In this document: positions 45,600 to 55,421 of the stretch, piece after piece
How positions within the stretch are numbered: the first letter of the stretch is position 1
Layout: each line of letters starts with the position of its first letter
Assembly: GCF_014281055.1 (NCBI RefSeq)
Contig: NZ_JACRSE010000001.1
Coordinates: forward strand, 496,001-560,000
DNA from: Fluviispira vulneris
GTDB lineage: Bacteria > Bdellovibrionota_B > Oligoflexia > Silvanigrellales > Silvanigrellaceae
DNA: 64,000 nucleotides
Direction of reading: 5' to 3'
Translations under genes and position numbers: made by a program
Notes under the pieces: generated by a model
Database searches by the model: none
The model's input: only the letters and a program-made list of their open reading frames with translations
Told to the model about the DNA's origin: nothing

Positions 45600-45905
45600 T
45601 TAACGCTTTTGATATTCTCTTAAATAGGCGGGTATTTCTGTTTCAAGCTCTTTCACCAATTCCGTTTTATATTTACATTCATAGTTATAATTGCCTTTTA
45701 AAATAAATTCACAATCCAGCTCAGAAACTTTTTTTAGACTGTGAACTTGGTCGGTTTCTTGGCAATAGGCTTCAGTATAAATTTCTGCTGCTTGTTGTGA
45801 GTTTAAGGCGAAGACAACCGCTTCTTTGAGCCACAGATCTCTTTTAAAAAAATCTTGCTTCAAAATTAAAAAATAATGCCCTGTTTTAATTTTCTGATAA
45901 CCCAT
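45600..45905 (-). CDS. Small protein of unknown function
   Basis: A 101-aa protein from the ATG at 45905, or 108 aa from GTG 45926; neither has a clear ribosome site. It is rich in Lys, Glu and aromatic residues, with WLKEAVVFALNSQQAAEIYT as a likely helix and three Cys (two in a C-x-F to YNYECKYK region). No signal peptide or membrane helix. I do not recognise a family. The terminator just downstream and the isolated position support a real, singly transcribed gene. Confidence 0.55.
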   Translation of the reverse strand: MGYQKIKTGHYFLILKQDFFKRDLWLKEAVVFALNSQQAAEIYTEAYCQETDQVHSLKKVSELDCEFILKGNYNYECKYKTELVKELETEIPAYLREYQKR

Positions 45906-46152
45906 AAATACAATACTCAAACTCACTTTAATTCATTATAAATTCGCACTATTCCATGCGGGAAATGAATTTAGATGTACTCAAAAGCTCATGTTCCAAT
46001 TGCAGTATAAGGAGAGCTTCTTATTTTGCAACTTAATTATTTCTGAGATCCTAAACAAACCATTTATTTAAGTCGTTGCCAAAAGAACTCAACATGTTGT
46101 AAAGCCATATGGAACAGGGACACATTTTTCCCACGTATACAGGAGTTCTTTC

Positions 46153-47604
46153 ATGACACAAGCGCACAAAGAAGTGCGGGTTCGCATTGCACCTAGCCCA
46201 ACTGGAGATCCGCACATTGGGACTGCTTATATAGCATTATTTAATTATGTATTTACTAAAAAGCACAACGGAAAATTCATTATCCGTATTGAAGATACCG
46301 ATCAAAAACGCTATCGTGCTGACAGTGAAGCCATGATCCTCAGTGCCCTCAAATGGGTAGGAATTCAATGGGACGAAGGTCCTGACATTGGTGGACCCTA
46401 CGCACCTTATAAGCAAAGTGAAAGAAAAGAGAGCTACAGAGAATATGCTGAAGTTTTGGTCAATAAAGGCCATGCTTATCGTTGTTTTTGTACGCCTCAG
46501 CGCCTTGACGAATTGCGGAAAGCGCAACAAGCACAAAAATTACCCCCTGGTTATGATAGACTTTGTCGCGACTTACCTAAAGAAGATGCGGATAAAAAAC
46601 TCGCGCAAAATCTCCCCCATGTCATTCGTATGAAGATGCCTATGACTGGTAAAACTATTTTTAAAGACACATTACGTGGAAATATCGAGTTTGAAAACGA
46701 TGGTGTTGATGATCAAGTCCTCTTAAAAACCGATGGTTTTCCAACGTATCATCTTGCCGTTGTTGTTGACGATCACCAAATGAAAATAACCCATGTTATT
46801 CGAGGTGAAGAGTGGATATCTTCAACTCCTAAGCATGTAATGTTGTATGAAATGTTTGGTTGGGAACAACCTGAATTTTGTCATTTACCGCTTTTAAGAA
46901 ACTCCGATAAATCAAAAATCTCGAAACGAAAAAATCCTACGTCGATCAATTATTACCGTCGTAAGGGAATTCTTCCTTCTGCTTTGCGCAACTTTCTTGC
47001 GCTCATGGGTTGGAATTTTGGTGACAACCGCGAAATGTTCAGCACCAGCGAAATGATAGAAGGCTTTACCTGGGACAGAATGACCCTGGGCGGCCCCGTG
47101 TTTGACCTTAAAAAACTAGCTTGGTTAAATGGACAATATTTAAAACAAGATAGTAACGAAAAGTGGCTCGCTAATCTAAAAGAAGTTGTTTTTAATGATG
47201 ATTATTTATTAAAAATAATTCCACTTATCAAAGAGAGAGTTGAAAAATTTGAAGATTTTATAGACAATACTGCTTTTTTCTTTCAAGGCGATCTCAGCTA
47301 TAACAATGCCCCACTTATTCCGAAAGGCCGCACTGCAGCCGAAGTCATGGGCTATCTAAATGACCTTGTGTTAAAACTTGATGTCTGTGAAAATTGGAAA
47401 CATGATGAGATCCACAACATATTTAACGAATATCTTGCTGAAAAAGGTTTGAAACCAAAAGATGTCTTTATGCCAATGCGTGTTGCTGTGACTGGTAGTA
47501 AAGAAACTCCACCTTTGTTTGAATGCATTGAAGTCTTAGGCAAAGATATTGTCCAAAGAAGAACTCGACTCGCAATTGATTATTTAAAAACAATAAAAGA
47601 ATAA
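46153..47604 (+). CDS. gltX: Glutamyl-tRNA synthetase
   Basis: The 483-aa class I synthetase has the HIGH-type motif IAPSPTGDPHIGTAY, the KMSKS-type loop SDKSKISKRK, and the Glu-specific segment IIRIEDTDQKRYR. The zinc-like region RCFCTPQRLDELRK is present. It charges tRNA-Glu (and perhaps tRNA-Gln, if this organism uses the amidation route). AGGAG lies eight bases before the ATG at 46153. It is followed after nine bases by an M16 peptidase gene and then a kinase-like gene, all in one direction. Confidence 0.97.
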   Translation: MTQAHKEVRVRIAPSPTGDPHIGTAYIALFNYVFTKKHNGKFIIRIEDTDQKRYRADSEAMILSALKWVGIQWDEGPDIGGPYAPYKQSERKESYREYAEVLVNKGHAYRCFCTPQRLDELRKAQQAQKLPPGYDRLCRDLPKEDADKKLAQNLPHVIRMKMPMTGKTIFKDTLRGNIEFENDGVDDQVLLKTDGFPTYHLAVVVDDHQMKITHVIRGEEWISSTPKHVMLYEMFGWEQPEFCHLPLLRNSDKSKISKRKNPTSINYYRRKGILPSALRNFLALMGWNFGDNREMFSTSEMIEGFTWDRMTLGGPVFDLKKLAWLNGQYLKQDSNEKWLANLKEVVFNDDYLLKIIPLIKERVEKFEDFIDNTAFFFQGDLSYNNAPLIPKGRTAAEVMGYLNDLVLKLDVCENWKHDEIHNIFNEYLAEKGLKPKDVFMPMRVAVTGSKETPPLFECIEVLGKDIVQRRTRLAIDYLKTIKE

Positions 47605-47613
47605 CGAGGAAAA

Positions 47614-50367
47614 ATGCTCAATTCAAAAAACAAGATTATTCACCGCTATTTATCCAATGGGATGGAAATTTATTTACACCCTTCGGATTTTGCTCCCATC
47701 GTTTCTATACAAGTGCTCGTCAAAACAGGCTCATTGGATGAAGAAGAGTTTGAAGGAGGTGTAGCGCATGTTCTTGAGCATATGTTATTTAAAGGAACAA
47801 AAAAATTTCCTGAAACAGGACAAATAGCATCCACTGTCGAATTTGAAGGTGGAGATATCAATGCTTATACCACATTCGATCACACAAATTACCACCTCAC
47901 TGCACCTGCTGCATTTGCTAAAAAAGGCGCTGAACTTTTACTCGATGTTGTGCAAAATAGCTTACTCGATAAAGATGAACTGTCCCGAGAACTCGAAGTT
48001 GTCATCGAGGAAATAAGAAGAAGTAGAGACAATCCCAATGCCGTCGTTTCCCACAATTTATTTTCCCTCTTTTATGAGGGAACAAATATGGCTAGGCCGG
48101 TGATTGGCTATCAAAATGTTGTTGAAAAATTCACACGAGAAACGGTCCATAATTTTTATAAAAAATGGTACACACCCAACAACATGATTTTTATTGCTTC
48201 TGGTGATTTTGACTCTCAAGATATGTATAATTATCTTGAAAAACTCAGTTATGAATTTCCACCCAAAACTGTGCCACAACGCACTCGACCAGCGCAGTTA
48301 AGCCATACACAAAAAAAGAATCCTACAGCAAAAATAGAGCGTGGCCCTTGGCAAGAAGCGCGTGTCCAATTGGCAACCTTGGCTCCTAACTTAGAAAACT
48401 TTGACATGCCAAGCTGGGATGTATTTGCTTCGATATTGGGCGAATCTGATTCCTCTCGTTTGATCCGTATTTTACGAGAAGAAACTCAGCTTGTCACAAG
48501 TATTGATTGCTCCTGTTACACACCAAAATACCCCAGCGGTCTTTTGGGAGTTGGCTTTTTTGGCATGGCACACAACTGCTTAGCAGCCTTAAAAACAATC
48601 GTACAGGAAATTCGCCGCTTGGCTGAAGTTCCACCGACCCACGAAGAGCTCAATCGCGTACTCAATACTCTCAAAGCACAGCGTATTTATTCGCGAGAAA
48701 GTATGGATGGTATTTCAAGAAGTGCTGGTATGAGCTTGCAAACTTCACAAAAAATGGAATTTGAAAACTTTTATATGAATTCTGTTTCGAAAATAACCAC
48801 AAAAAACATTCAAGAAATAGCTCAAAAAGTTGTCAATCAGTTAGAAGCAGGACATTTTCATATATCAGTTGCTTTGGGCAATGAAACTCTTCCTGATGTC
48901 ACTGAAAAAGATTTTATAGAATCAGTGACACATGCTGTCAATATGACACATCACAATACTGAACCCATTGAAACAAGCTTACAAAAGAGCAACAGTCCCG
49001 ACTTCAGTAAAGATAACTGGATAGATACTTACGACTTAAAAGTGTCTAAATTGAACACGGATGTAAAACAAATTGAAATCCCATTGCCTTTTGGGAAAAT
49101 TCTCAAAATCAATTATCGCGAATCAAAAAGATTGCCCATCACCAGCGCAATGTTGGTGCTTAAAGGCGGACTTGTATATGAACCACAACATAAAAATGGC
49201 GTGGGTGGCTTGACCGCAAGCATGCTGACAAGAGGAACTAAAAGACAAAATTATCGAAAATTTATTGATGAACTCGAAGACAATGCCTCGAGCATCAGTG
49301 CTTTTTCATCTCGGGATCTCTTTGGCATGCGCTTTGATTCCATTAGTGAAAACAGCCTACGCACTGCACAAATGATGCTTGACTGTCTGTTCCGTCCTGA
49401 ATTTTCAGCAACCGAATGGCAACGCATTCATAAAGAAACTCTTGAAATTCTTGTTGCACAAAAAGACAGTCCATCTGCACGTTTGGCACGTATTTCTCAA
49501 CCTCTGTTATTTCCAAATCATCCATATGCATTATCAGGAATGGGTACAGAGAAATCACTAAATAATGTCACTCGCGAAGATGCACAGGAATTTTGGGCAA
49601 ATCTTTTTCACGCCAAGGAATTCGTTTTTTCTATTTCGGGTGAGTTCGATCTCCGTTCTTTTGTTAACTTAATTGAGTCTGAATTTAAAACATTCTTAGA
49701 TTTAAATTATGTAGAAAAAAGTAGGCCTGAGCCTGTTTTTGCCCCACATCCTGAAGAGACAGCTGAACAAGTTGGCTTTGACGAGTTGAAAAGAGAACAG
49801 GCGCATATCATGTTGTCCTTCCGTTCTTTTTCTCTCTCCGACTCAAGACGCACAGCTCTTGAACTTGCAGCAAATATTTTGGCAGGACAAGGTGGTAGGC
49901 TCTTTTTAGACCTGCGTGACAAGCGCTCCCTTGCGTATGCCGTCAGTGCGTCACAGACACCCAATCTACTTGCAGGAGTCTTTACAACTTATATAGCAAC
50001 TTCTGCTCACAAAGCTAAAGAAGCTATTGAAGGTTTAAAGGAACATATTGAAAGACTTGCCTGTGAACCTCCGAGTGAAGAGGAGCTATTGCGTGCACAA
50101 CATTCTGTTTTAGGGTCACAAAGCATAGAATCTCAGCACTATAACTATCAAACATCACAACTTGCGATGAGCGACGTATACGGTTTGACTTTCGATAACT
50201 TTTTGCGCTTTGCAGAACGTGTCAATGCGGTCACTCCTGAAATGGTCAGTAACGTGCTAAAGTCTTTAATATGTGAAAATTTACCAATCATAAGTATTGT
50301 GGGACCAAAAGAAACTTGGATTCCACAAAAATCCGACAAGGTCCTGCAATGGAATTTAACCCGATGA
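47614..50367 (+). CDS. M16-family zinc metallopeptidase, two-domain (pitrilysin type)
   Basis: The 917-aa protein carries the inverted zinc motif HVLEH (His52, Glu55, His56) in GGVAHVLEHMLFKGTKKFPE, with the third ligand Glu at 132/133 in EVVIEEIRRSRDNP. A second, inactive M16 half begins near residue 490 (IPLPFGKILKINYRES), as in two-domain members that form a closed chamber. No signal peptide is visible, so it may be cytoplasmic. Start ATG 47614 follows GAGGA. It overlaps no gene and lies between gltX and the kinase-like gene with gaps of 9 and 8 bases. Confidence 0.93.
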   Translation: MLNSKNKIIHRYLSNGMEIYLHPSDFAPIVSIQVLVKTGSLDEEEFEGGVAHVLEHMLFKGTKKFPETGQIASTVEFEGGDINAYTTFDHTNYHLTAPAAFAKKGAELLLDVVQNSLLDKDELSRELEVVIEEIRRSRDNPNAVVSHNLFSLFYEGTNMARPVIGYQNVVEKFTRETVHNFYKKWYTPNNMIFIASGDFDSQDMYNYLEKLSYEFPPKTVPQRTRPAQLSHTQKKNPTAKIERGPWQEARVQLATLAPNLENFDMPSWDVFASILGESDSSRLIRILREETQLVTSIDCSCYTPKYPSGLLGVGFFGMAHNCLAALKTIVQEIRRLAEVPPTHEELNRVLNTLKAQRIYSRESMDGISRSAGMSLQTSQKMEFENFYMNSVSKITTKNIQEIAQKVVNQLEAGHFHISVALGNETLPDVTEKDFIESVTHAVNMTHHNTEPIETSLQKSNSPDFSKDNWIDTYDLKVSKLNTDVKQIEIPLPFGKILKINYRESKRLPITSAMLVLKGGLVYEPQHKNGVGGLTASMLTRGTKRQNYRKFIDELEDNASSISAFSSRDLFGMRFDSISENSLRTAQMMLDCLFRPEFSATEWQRIHKETLEILVAQKDSPSARLARISQPLLFPNHPYALSGMGTEKSLNNVTREDAQEFWANLFHAKEFVFSISGEFDLRSFVNLIESEFKTFLDLNYVEKSRPEPVFAPHPEETAEQVGFDELKREQAHIMLSFRSFSLSDSRRTALELAANILAGQGGRLFLDLRDKRSLAYAVSASQTPNLLAGVFTTYIATSAHKAKEAIEGLKEHIERLACEPPSEEELLRAQHSVLGSQSIESQHYNYQTSQLAMSDVYGLTFDNFLRFAERVNAVTPEMVSNVLKSLICENLPIISIVGPKETWIPQKSDKVLQWNLTR

Positions 50368-50375
50368 GGTAAGGA

Positions 50376-51848
50376 ATGGGTCATACACTGACATTTGAGA
50401 ACTCAAATCAGAATGACCTAAATTTCTTTTATTTTTTTCAAAATTCAAAATATCCTCTGTTTATTCTAAAAAAAAATGGCATTATATTAAAAGCAAACTC
50501 GGCAGCAAATAAATACAATTTAAAAGAAAATACGGATTTATTTGCATTTGTCATTGAATTAGAGGCTCAGCAAGCAAAAGAAAAATTAAAAAAACTTGAA
50601 AATGAAGAGCCGCTCAGTCTTTCCGTAAAAATTGATTTCTCATCATTTCCCAATTTTCTTTTGCAAACTTCTTGGAAAGTCATACTTTTAGATGCAGAAC
50701 ACTTCGCCTTTTCTTGTGAAGAATTGCATCAATATTCTCCAGAAGATTTCCTTTTGCACAAAGGACTCATGCGTATTATTTTTGACAGCGATCCCAATTT
50801 AATTGGGATTGTGAATCGTATTGGACACTATTTATTTGTTAACAAAGCTCTTTATGATTTTGCTGGAAAAAATAATGAAAATAATATAGAGAAACTCAAT
50901 AAATTAATAGAAGAGGGAGAAATATCCTTACCAGGCAACGATTTACACGATAAAGAAATCGTGCAAAATCCCATTTCAGAAGTTGAGCTCACCACCGATC
51001 ACTCTGGCAATCCAATCTGGTTTGAAAACACTAAAGTTCCAATACAATTGCCATTTGGCGAGCAGGTGCAATTGATAATCTCTAAAAATCTTACTAAATG
51101 GAAAGTTACAGAAAAGAAACTCGAAGACATCCATGAAGTTTTAGATTATTATCGAAAAATTTCATATTTAGGAGAAATCCTTGCGAAAACAGCAGTCGAT
51201 CTTCGTAATCCTTTAACTTTAATTCTGAACTTCATGAATAATGTGCGACAAAATAAAAATGAAATCAATACGCTTGAATTGGATACTGTGCAGATATCGT
51301 TGCAAACTATAGATAGTTTCATAGAAAAAATAGAAAAATCCTTCAGAGTCATGCGAAGTATTGCCAAAAACAATGTTTCTGTGCGTGTTGAAAATATAAA
51401 AATAAGTGATTTAATATCAAACACTCTTAATGTCTTAATCGATAAACTCAAAGCATTTGATATTAAACTAAACATAAATTATTCAGGGCTTGAAGAACAA
51501 GAAATATCATGTCAGCCAATAAATTTTAATATTGCTTTTCGATTTTTATTTTTAAACAGCATTGACTCTATCATAATTAGCCAAACAAATGAAAATAGAC
51601 TTATAGAAATAAATATTTCTAAAAAGGAAAAAAGAATATCTATAGATTTATCTAACAATGGAGCACAAATATTAGAAGAGTATAAAAATAAAATTTTTGA
51701 ACCATTTTTTACTACAAAACCAACAGGTAAGGGCAGTGGTCTCAGTTTAAATATTGCAAAAAATATAATAGAACAAATGAATGGAACAATAACTTTTCAA
51801 TCAAATGAGAAAAAAACTACTTTTACAATAGAATTGCCCTGTTTATAA
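50376..51848 (+). CDS. PAS-containing histidine-kinase-like protein lacking the phosphoacceptor His
   Basis: The 490-aa protein has a PAS-like start (FFYFFQNSKYPLFILKKNG), a second PAS domain (about 130-240), a dimerisation helix pair and a C-terminal HATPase domain (about 380-490). In the H-box the expected HE(I/L)RNPL reads VDLRNPL: the acceptor position is Val274. In the ATPase part the N-box Asn394 (LNSIDSI) and the GKGSGLSLN loop are present, but the G1 Asp is Asn427 (NNGAQI). No signal peptide or membrane helix. It looks like a pseudokinase or a sensor acting without autophosphorylation. GAGG lies seven bases before the ATG. Its last 6 bases overlap the convergent exonuclease. Confidence 0.8.
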   Translation: MGHTLTFENSNQNDLNFFYFFQNSKYPLFILKKNGIILKANSAANKYNLKENTDLFAFVIELEAQQAKEKLKKLENEEPLSLSVKIDFSSFPNFLLQTSWKVILLDAEHFAFSCEELHQYSPEDFLLHKGLMRIIFDSDPNLIGIVNRIGHYLFVNKALYDFAGKNNENNIEKLNKLIEEGEISLPGNDLHDKEIVQNPISEVELTTDHSGNPIWFENTKVPIQLPFGEQVQLIISKNLTKWKVTEKKLEDIHEVLDYYRKISYLGEILAKTAVDLRNPLTLILNFMNNVRQNKNEINTLELDTVQISLQTIDSFIEKIEKSFRVMRSIAKNNVSVRVENIKISDLISNTLNVLIDKLKAFDIKLNINYSGLEEQEISCQPINFNIAFRFLFLNSIDSIIISQTNENRLIEINISKKEKRISIDLSNNGAQILEEYKNKIFEPFFTTKPTGKGSGLSLNIAKNIIEQMNGTITFQSNEKKTTFTIELPCL

Positions 51849-52457
51849 AGTAACATACCGACAGACTGAAGATACAAAAACATCTACACCATGCTTAGCT
51901 ATCATCGACTCTGCTAAATATAAAGTCATAAAAACATCATCGAGAGCTCTATGTTCTTTTCCAACATAATTAACACCATACTGCTTCGCCAATTCATGCA
52001 ATTTGCCTTTATTGGTTTTATTTATTTTCTTATGCAGTTCATATAAATCCAGAGCATTTTGAAATTGTGGTAAGGGGAATTTATATCTTTTATTTTGAAT
52101 TTGTGCAGCAGGGAGATCGGAGCTTAAAATATTATAGCCAAGAACGACACAGCCATTGGCTATTTCAATAAATTCTTTTGCCCAAGTGTCTCCCCATGTG
52201 GGAAATGTCTCTAACTTTTCTGGAACCACTCCTGTTAATTTTTTAACAAATTCTGTTATCTCAGATTCTGGATTCACATAAGAAGAGTGGATAGAAACGT
52301 TACCGTTCAAATCAACTTTTGCAATTGCAACCTCGAAAATCCCTCCTAAAGTTGATGTAGGATGAGTTGAAGTTTCAAAGTCGATCACAGCCACTGGTTT
52401 TTCAAATAAACAAGCCAAAAATCCAAGTTCTGGACAGTATTGAGAGATTGCTTGCAT
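51843..52457 (-). CDS. DnaQ-like 3'-5' exonuclease (DEDDh)
   Basis: The 204-aa protein has the DEDDh set: AVIDFETST (Asp26, Glu28), VLGYNILSSDL (Asp114) and EHRALDDV (His169, Asp174). The order and spacing fit RNase T/DnaQ-type exonucleases, which remove nucleotides from 3' ends of DNA or RNA. It is preceded by three bases from the ketosynthase gene, so the two are co-transcribed, although no shared pathway is evident. It is not the polymerase-fused form; no polymerase gene lies nearby. Confidence 0.85.
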   Translation of the reverse strand: MQAISQYCPELGFLACLFEKPVAVIDFETSTHPTSTLGGIFEVAIAKVDLNGNVSIHSSYVNPESEITEFVKKLTGVVPEKLETFPTWGDTWAKEFIEIANGCVVLGYNILSSDLPAAQIQNKRYKFPLPQFQNALDLYELHKKINKTNKGKLHELAKQYGVNYVGKEHRALDDVFMTLYLAESMIAKHGVDVFVSSVCRYVTL

Positions 52458-52460
52458 ATC

Positions 52461-54083
52461 TTAGTTGACTCGTGCAATCACACAACTTGAAGTTCCCCCA
52501 AGACCCATACTCAATTTACCGCAATAAATTCCTTGGCTATCCGTTGTTAAGTTAATTATTTTATCGAGTAAGAGATTGCGATCCAGCGAAGCAATTTTTG
52601 GATTTACTTTTGCAGGATCTATTCCAGAAGGCATAACATTGTATGTTTTCGCTCCTGTTTTGATTGTGCCTAAAAGTTGAGCGGTCAACTCCCATCCCCC
52701 TCCGACACACATTCCGTGCCCAAAGATGCCTTTTCTTGCAGAGATATATGCTTTTTTTGGTACAAATTCGTCAATTAGACAAAATTCGTTCCAATCCCCT
52801 GGAGTTCCTGTTGCATGCATATCCCAAAGCTGAATTTGGCTCGGGTCAATTTGCGCCTGAGCAAAAGCTCTGCGAATAGCTAATTTTGGTCCTTCTTTAG
52901 ACGGAGTGATAATGTGCTCAGCATCACTGCTGACCCCAGCTCCTAAGATTTCAACAGGCATAGGTTGTATTTCGAATTTTTGCATAGCATCTTCTGCTGC
53001 AATAATCCAAGTACAAGCTCCACCAGAAATATGTGTGCCTCTCAAATCGCAAAATGGAACCCCATGACTGTCACCTAAAACTGCAAGGCGTCCTGCATAA
53101 AATGCGGAAACCAATTCATTGGTTGGATTTGCATCCACCGCACCGATAATAGCAAGGTCAGTACGCCCACTTTGTATTTCAAGCATGGCATTGTCTATTA
53201 AAGCTCCAAAAGAAGCACATGCTGCACTAGATCCACTCGATGTTCCATGTAAATTTAACAGCATAGAAACCTGAGAAGCAGCTACATTTGGGATGTTCCA
53301 AAGTAAATTTGGCGATATACTTTCCCAAGGGGGAGTAGGAAATTTATATTTTTCATATAATTCTTTACGGGCTTTGGTTTTTCCGCGAATCAAACCCAGT
53401 TTGGCACTTTCAATATCGTTGCCAACAACAGGTTGACTTTCAATTGCTTTTAATTCCGTTAAATATTCTTCAAATAAGCTCGATTTTTTGCACCAATATG
53501 CATTCCAATTTTTTAAAGCAGCTATTCGCTCGTAAGAGTCGGGTGCAAATGATGCTGGATATTCTGGCGCATGGGGATCGATTGCGTTTTTGTTTAAATG
53601 ATCAGCACACGCTTGATTGCGTTTAGGATCTGCCCAAAAAGAATTCCATTTAAAAAGACTCTCGTCAAATTCACGCGCTGCTTGAAAGTTAACAGGTAGA
53701 TCAGCGAGTCCTGTCGCATATTGAATTGTTACTTTTGGATCGAGAATTTTAATTGCTTTTTCTAAAGCAGGATTAGCAGAAATAGCATCGATTAAACTAC
53801 CGACTCCATATTTAACTAAATCACCACTTTTATCGTTTAATAAGGAATATCTTTTCGGTCCATGTCTTTCTTCCAACCAATTCTTATAAACGGAGAAATC
53901 GAATTTGGGCGCACCGACTAAAAATGCATTGGATAATGACTCTTTTAATGACAGTACAGATTTTCCCTTAGCTATCATGTCAAGAAATTCATTCAAATTG
54001 GATGCTCCAGGAGCAACAACCGATGCAGCATAAAGAAAGACCTTTCTGCGAGCATTTTGAGCAGGACAAGAACTTTTAGACAT
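52461..54083 (-). CDS. Beta-ketoacyl synthase-like protein with a long insertion
   Basis: The 540-aa protein has the thiolase-fold Cys-His-His triad of condensing enzymes: Cys289 in SSAACASFGALIDNA, His423 in WDMHATGTPGDWNE and His456 in GIFGHGMCVGGGW. Other KS blocks fit, such as YATGLADL and WNIPNVAASQVSML. Between them (about 130-255) lies a stretch of some 90 extra residues, Lys/Glu/Trp-rich, absent from FabF-type enzymes. No acyl carrier protein, ketoreductase or other fatty-acid gene is near. It may act on an unusual acyl substrate or in a stand-alone condensation. AAAGGAA precedes the ATG at 54083. Confidence 0.75.
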   Translation of the reverse strand: MSKSSCPAQNARRKVFLYAASVVAPGASNLNEFLDMIAKGKSVLSLKESLSNAFLVGAPKFDFSVYKNWLEERHGPKRYSLLNDKSGDLVKYGVGSLIDAISANPALEKAIKILDPKVTIQYATGLADLPVNFQAAREFDESLFKWNSFWADPKRNQACADHLNKNAIDPHAPEYPASFAPDSYERIAALKNWNAYWCKKSSLFEEYLTELKAIESQPVVGNDIESAKLGLIRGKTKARKELYEKYKFPTPPWESISPNLLWNIPNVAASQVSMLLNLHGTSSGSSAACASFGALIDNAMLEIQSGRTDLAIIGAVDANPTNELVSAFYAGRLAVLGDSHGVPFCDLRGTHISGGACTWIIAAEDAMQKFEIQPMPVEILGAGVSSDAEHIITPSKEGPKLAIRRAFAQAQIDPSQIQLWDMHATGTPGDWNEFCLIDEFVPKKAYISARKGIFGHGMCVGGGWELTAQLLGTIKTGAKTYNVMPSGIDPAKVNPKIASLDRNLLLDKIINLTTDSQGIYCGKLSMGLGGTSSCVIARVN

Positions 54084-54358
54084 GCGACAATTCCTTTTGA
54101 ATTAGGGAACATGGGAAAGTAAATACTTACAATTTTATCCTAACTCTTTTTAAGAGTACAGCTTGTTGTAAATGAAACTCACCTTCAAATATAGCTTTTT
54201 AACATAAAAAAGCAAAAACTCTAAGTGACAAATCTCGCCTCTTAAAGCTCATGTCCCCTCAATATCACTCAAAATAAAATGTGACAAAGAAAAGAGAGAA
54301 AATTCAAGTTCACTGTTAAAAAAATTTTTTGGGTAGTAAAAAATATGAATAAAAAGAA

Positions 54359-55390
54359 TTAATCTTGCCTTTTTTTTGTGTCATTGAGTACGGTGAGATC
54401 GGTCTTCCCTTTTTGTGAATTGTACCATTTTTCAGCAATTATTTTAAATCCATGATCTTCTTGGCGCAAATAGAGAAACTTGCGGCCAAAATCATCTTTT
54501 TCTGGCGAAGAATATTTTTGAAAAAATTCGACAAGCAATTGATTGCGGAAAGCTAGAATTTTGGGTTCACTGATTTGCACAGTTATTGAGCCTTTACGCG
54601 TCTCAGATAGTTTTGCTTTAAATTCACGCCAGTCTTCTTTGTTTTTACCAAGTGATTGAAAGTGATCAGAATAAAAGCTGATATATTTTGCAAAATCTGA
54701 GTTTTCCCAACTTTTTCGCCAGGCTTCTACCATTTCTATCACATTTTGCCGTTGTTTTTGAATGGCAGCCATACTGATCGTCTGCATTTCGTCAACAATG
54801 ACAACAGGTGTTTGAAATGCACTGACATATTGAGCGATATCAATAATATCTTCATTTTTTAAGGCCACACAACCTTCGGTATCAAACGGACGAAGCATAC
54901 GAGCATCGCTGTCAACGCCATGAATCCAGATTCCTGAACCTGTTTTACGCTGCCGTTTATCAAAAATATTTGGATAGTCGAGCATAAATGCCCGTGGTCC
55001 ATATTTTCGTGCACTCGGCCCCATCTGCCGCAAAAGTTCTGAACTGTCTTTTTGGCCTACAATAAAATAAATACCCTCAGGTGTCCTATTGTCACCCCTG
55101 TGTTTTTTATCACCCTGTTCTTTTCCAGTGATTGCCAAATACGTACGAACTAATGTGTAATTGCCATCTGGGAGAAGTTTAAAAACACTCAGTCTATGAA
55201 AGTTTTTTTCAACCACCATGGCATAGGTAGGATGATAAGCACCTAAACTAATAAATGACGATGGAATTCCATTCAGCGCAGTGACTGAAGCTTGGCCAAA
55301 AGGCTTTTCTGCAAAAGCAAAATTTCCTACATATATGTTAAAAAGAATGACAATAAACTTGATGAACATACGATAGGATTTAGTCTTCAC
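54359..55390 (-). CDS. L,D-transpeptidase (YkuD) with C-terminal NTF2-like domain
   Basis: The 343-aa protein has a signal peptide ending FAFA, a YkuD domain with the catalytic block IWIHGVDSDARMLRPFDTEG then Cys174 (HG...GC pattern; His157), and a C-terminal part (about 215-330; AWRKSWENSDFAKYISFYSD) resembling NTF2-like or SnoaL folds seen in some enterobacterial LdtA-type proteins. It cross-links or anchors peptidoglycan in the periplasm. The frame extends to TTG 55399, but GGGAG lies eight bases before the GTG at 55390, which I use. Confidence 0.88.
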   Translation of the reverse strand: MKTKSYRMFIKFIVILFNIYVGNFAFAEKPFGQASVTALNGIPSSFISLGAYHPTYAMVVEKNFHRLSVFKLLPDGNYTLVRTYLAITGKEQGDKKHRGDNRTPEGIYFIVGQKDSSELLRQMGPSARKYGPRAFMLDYPNIFDKRQRKTGSGIWIHGVDSDARMLRPFDTEGCVALKNEDIIDIAQYVSAFQTPVVIVDEMQTISMAAIQKQRQNVIEMVEAWRKSWENSDFAKYISFYSDHFQSLGKNKEDWREFKAKLSETRKGSITVQISEPKILAFRNQLLVEFFQKYSSPEKDDFGRKFLYLRQEDHGFKIIAEKWYNSQKGKTDLTVLNDTKKRQD

Positions 55391-55421
55391 AATACACAAG
55401 CTCCCGTAAGATCAGATGTAT

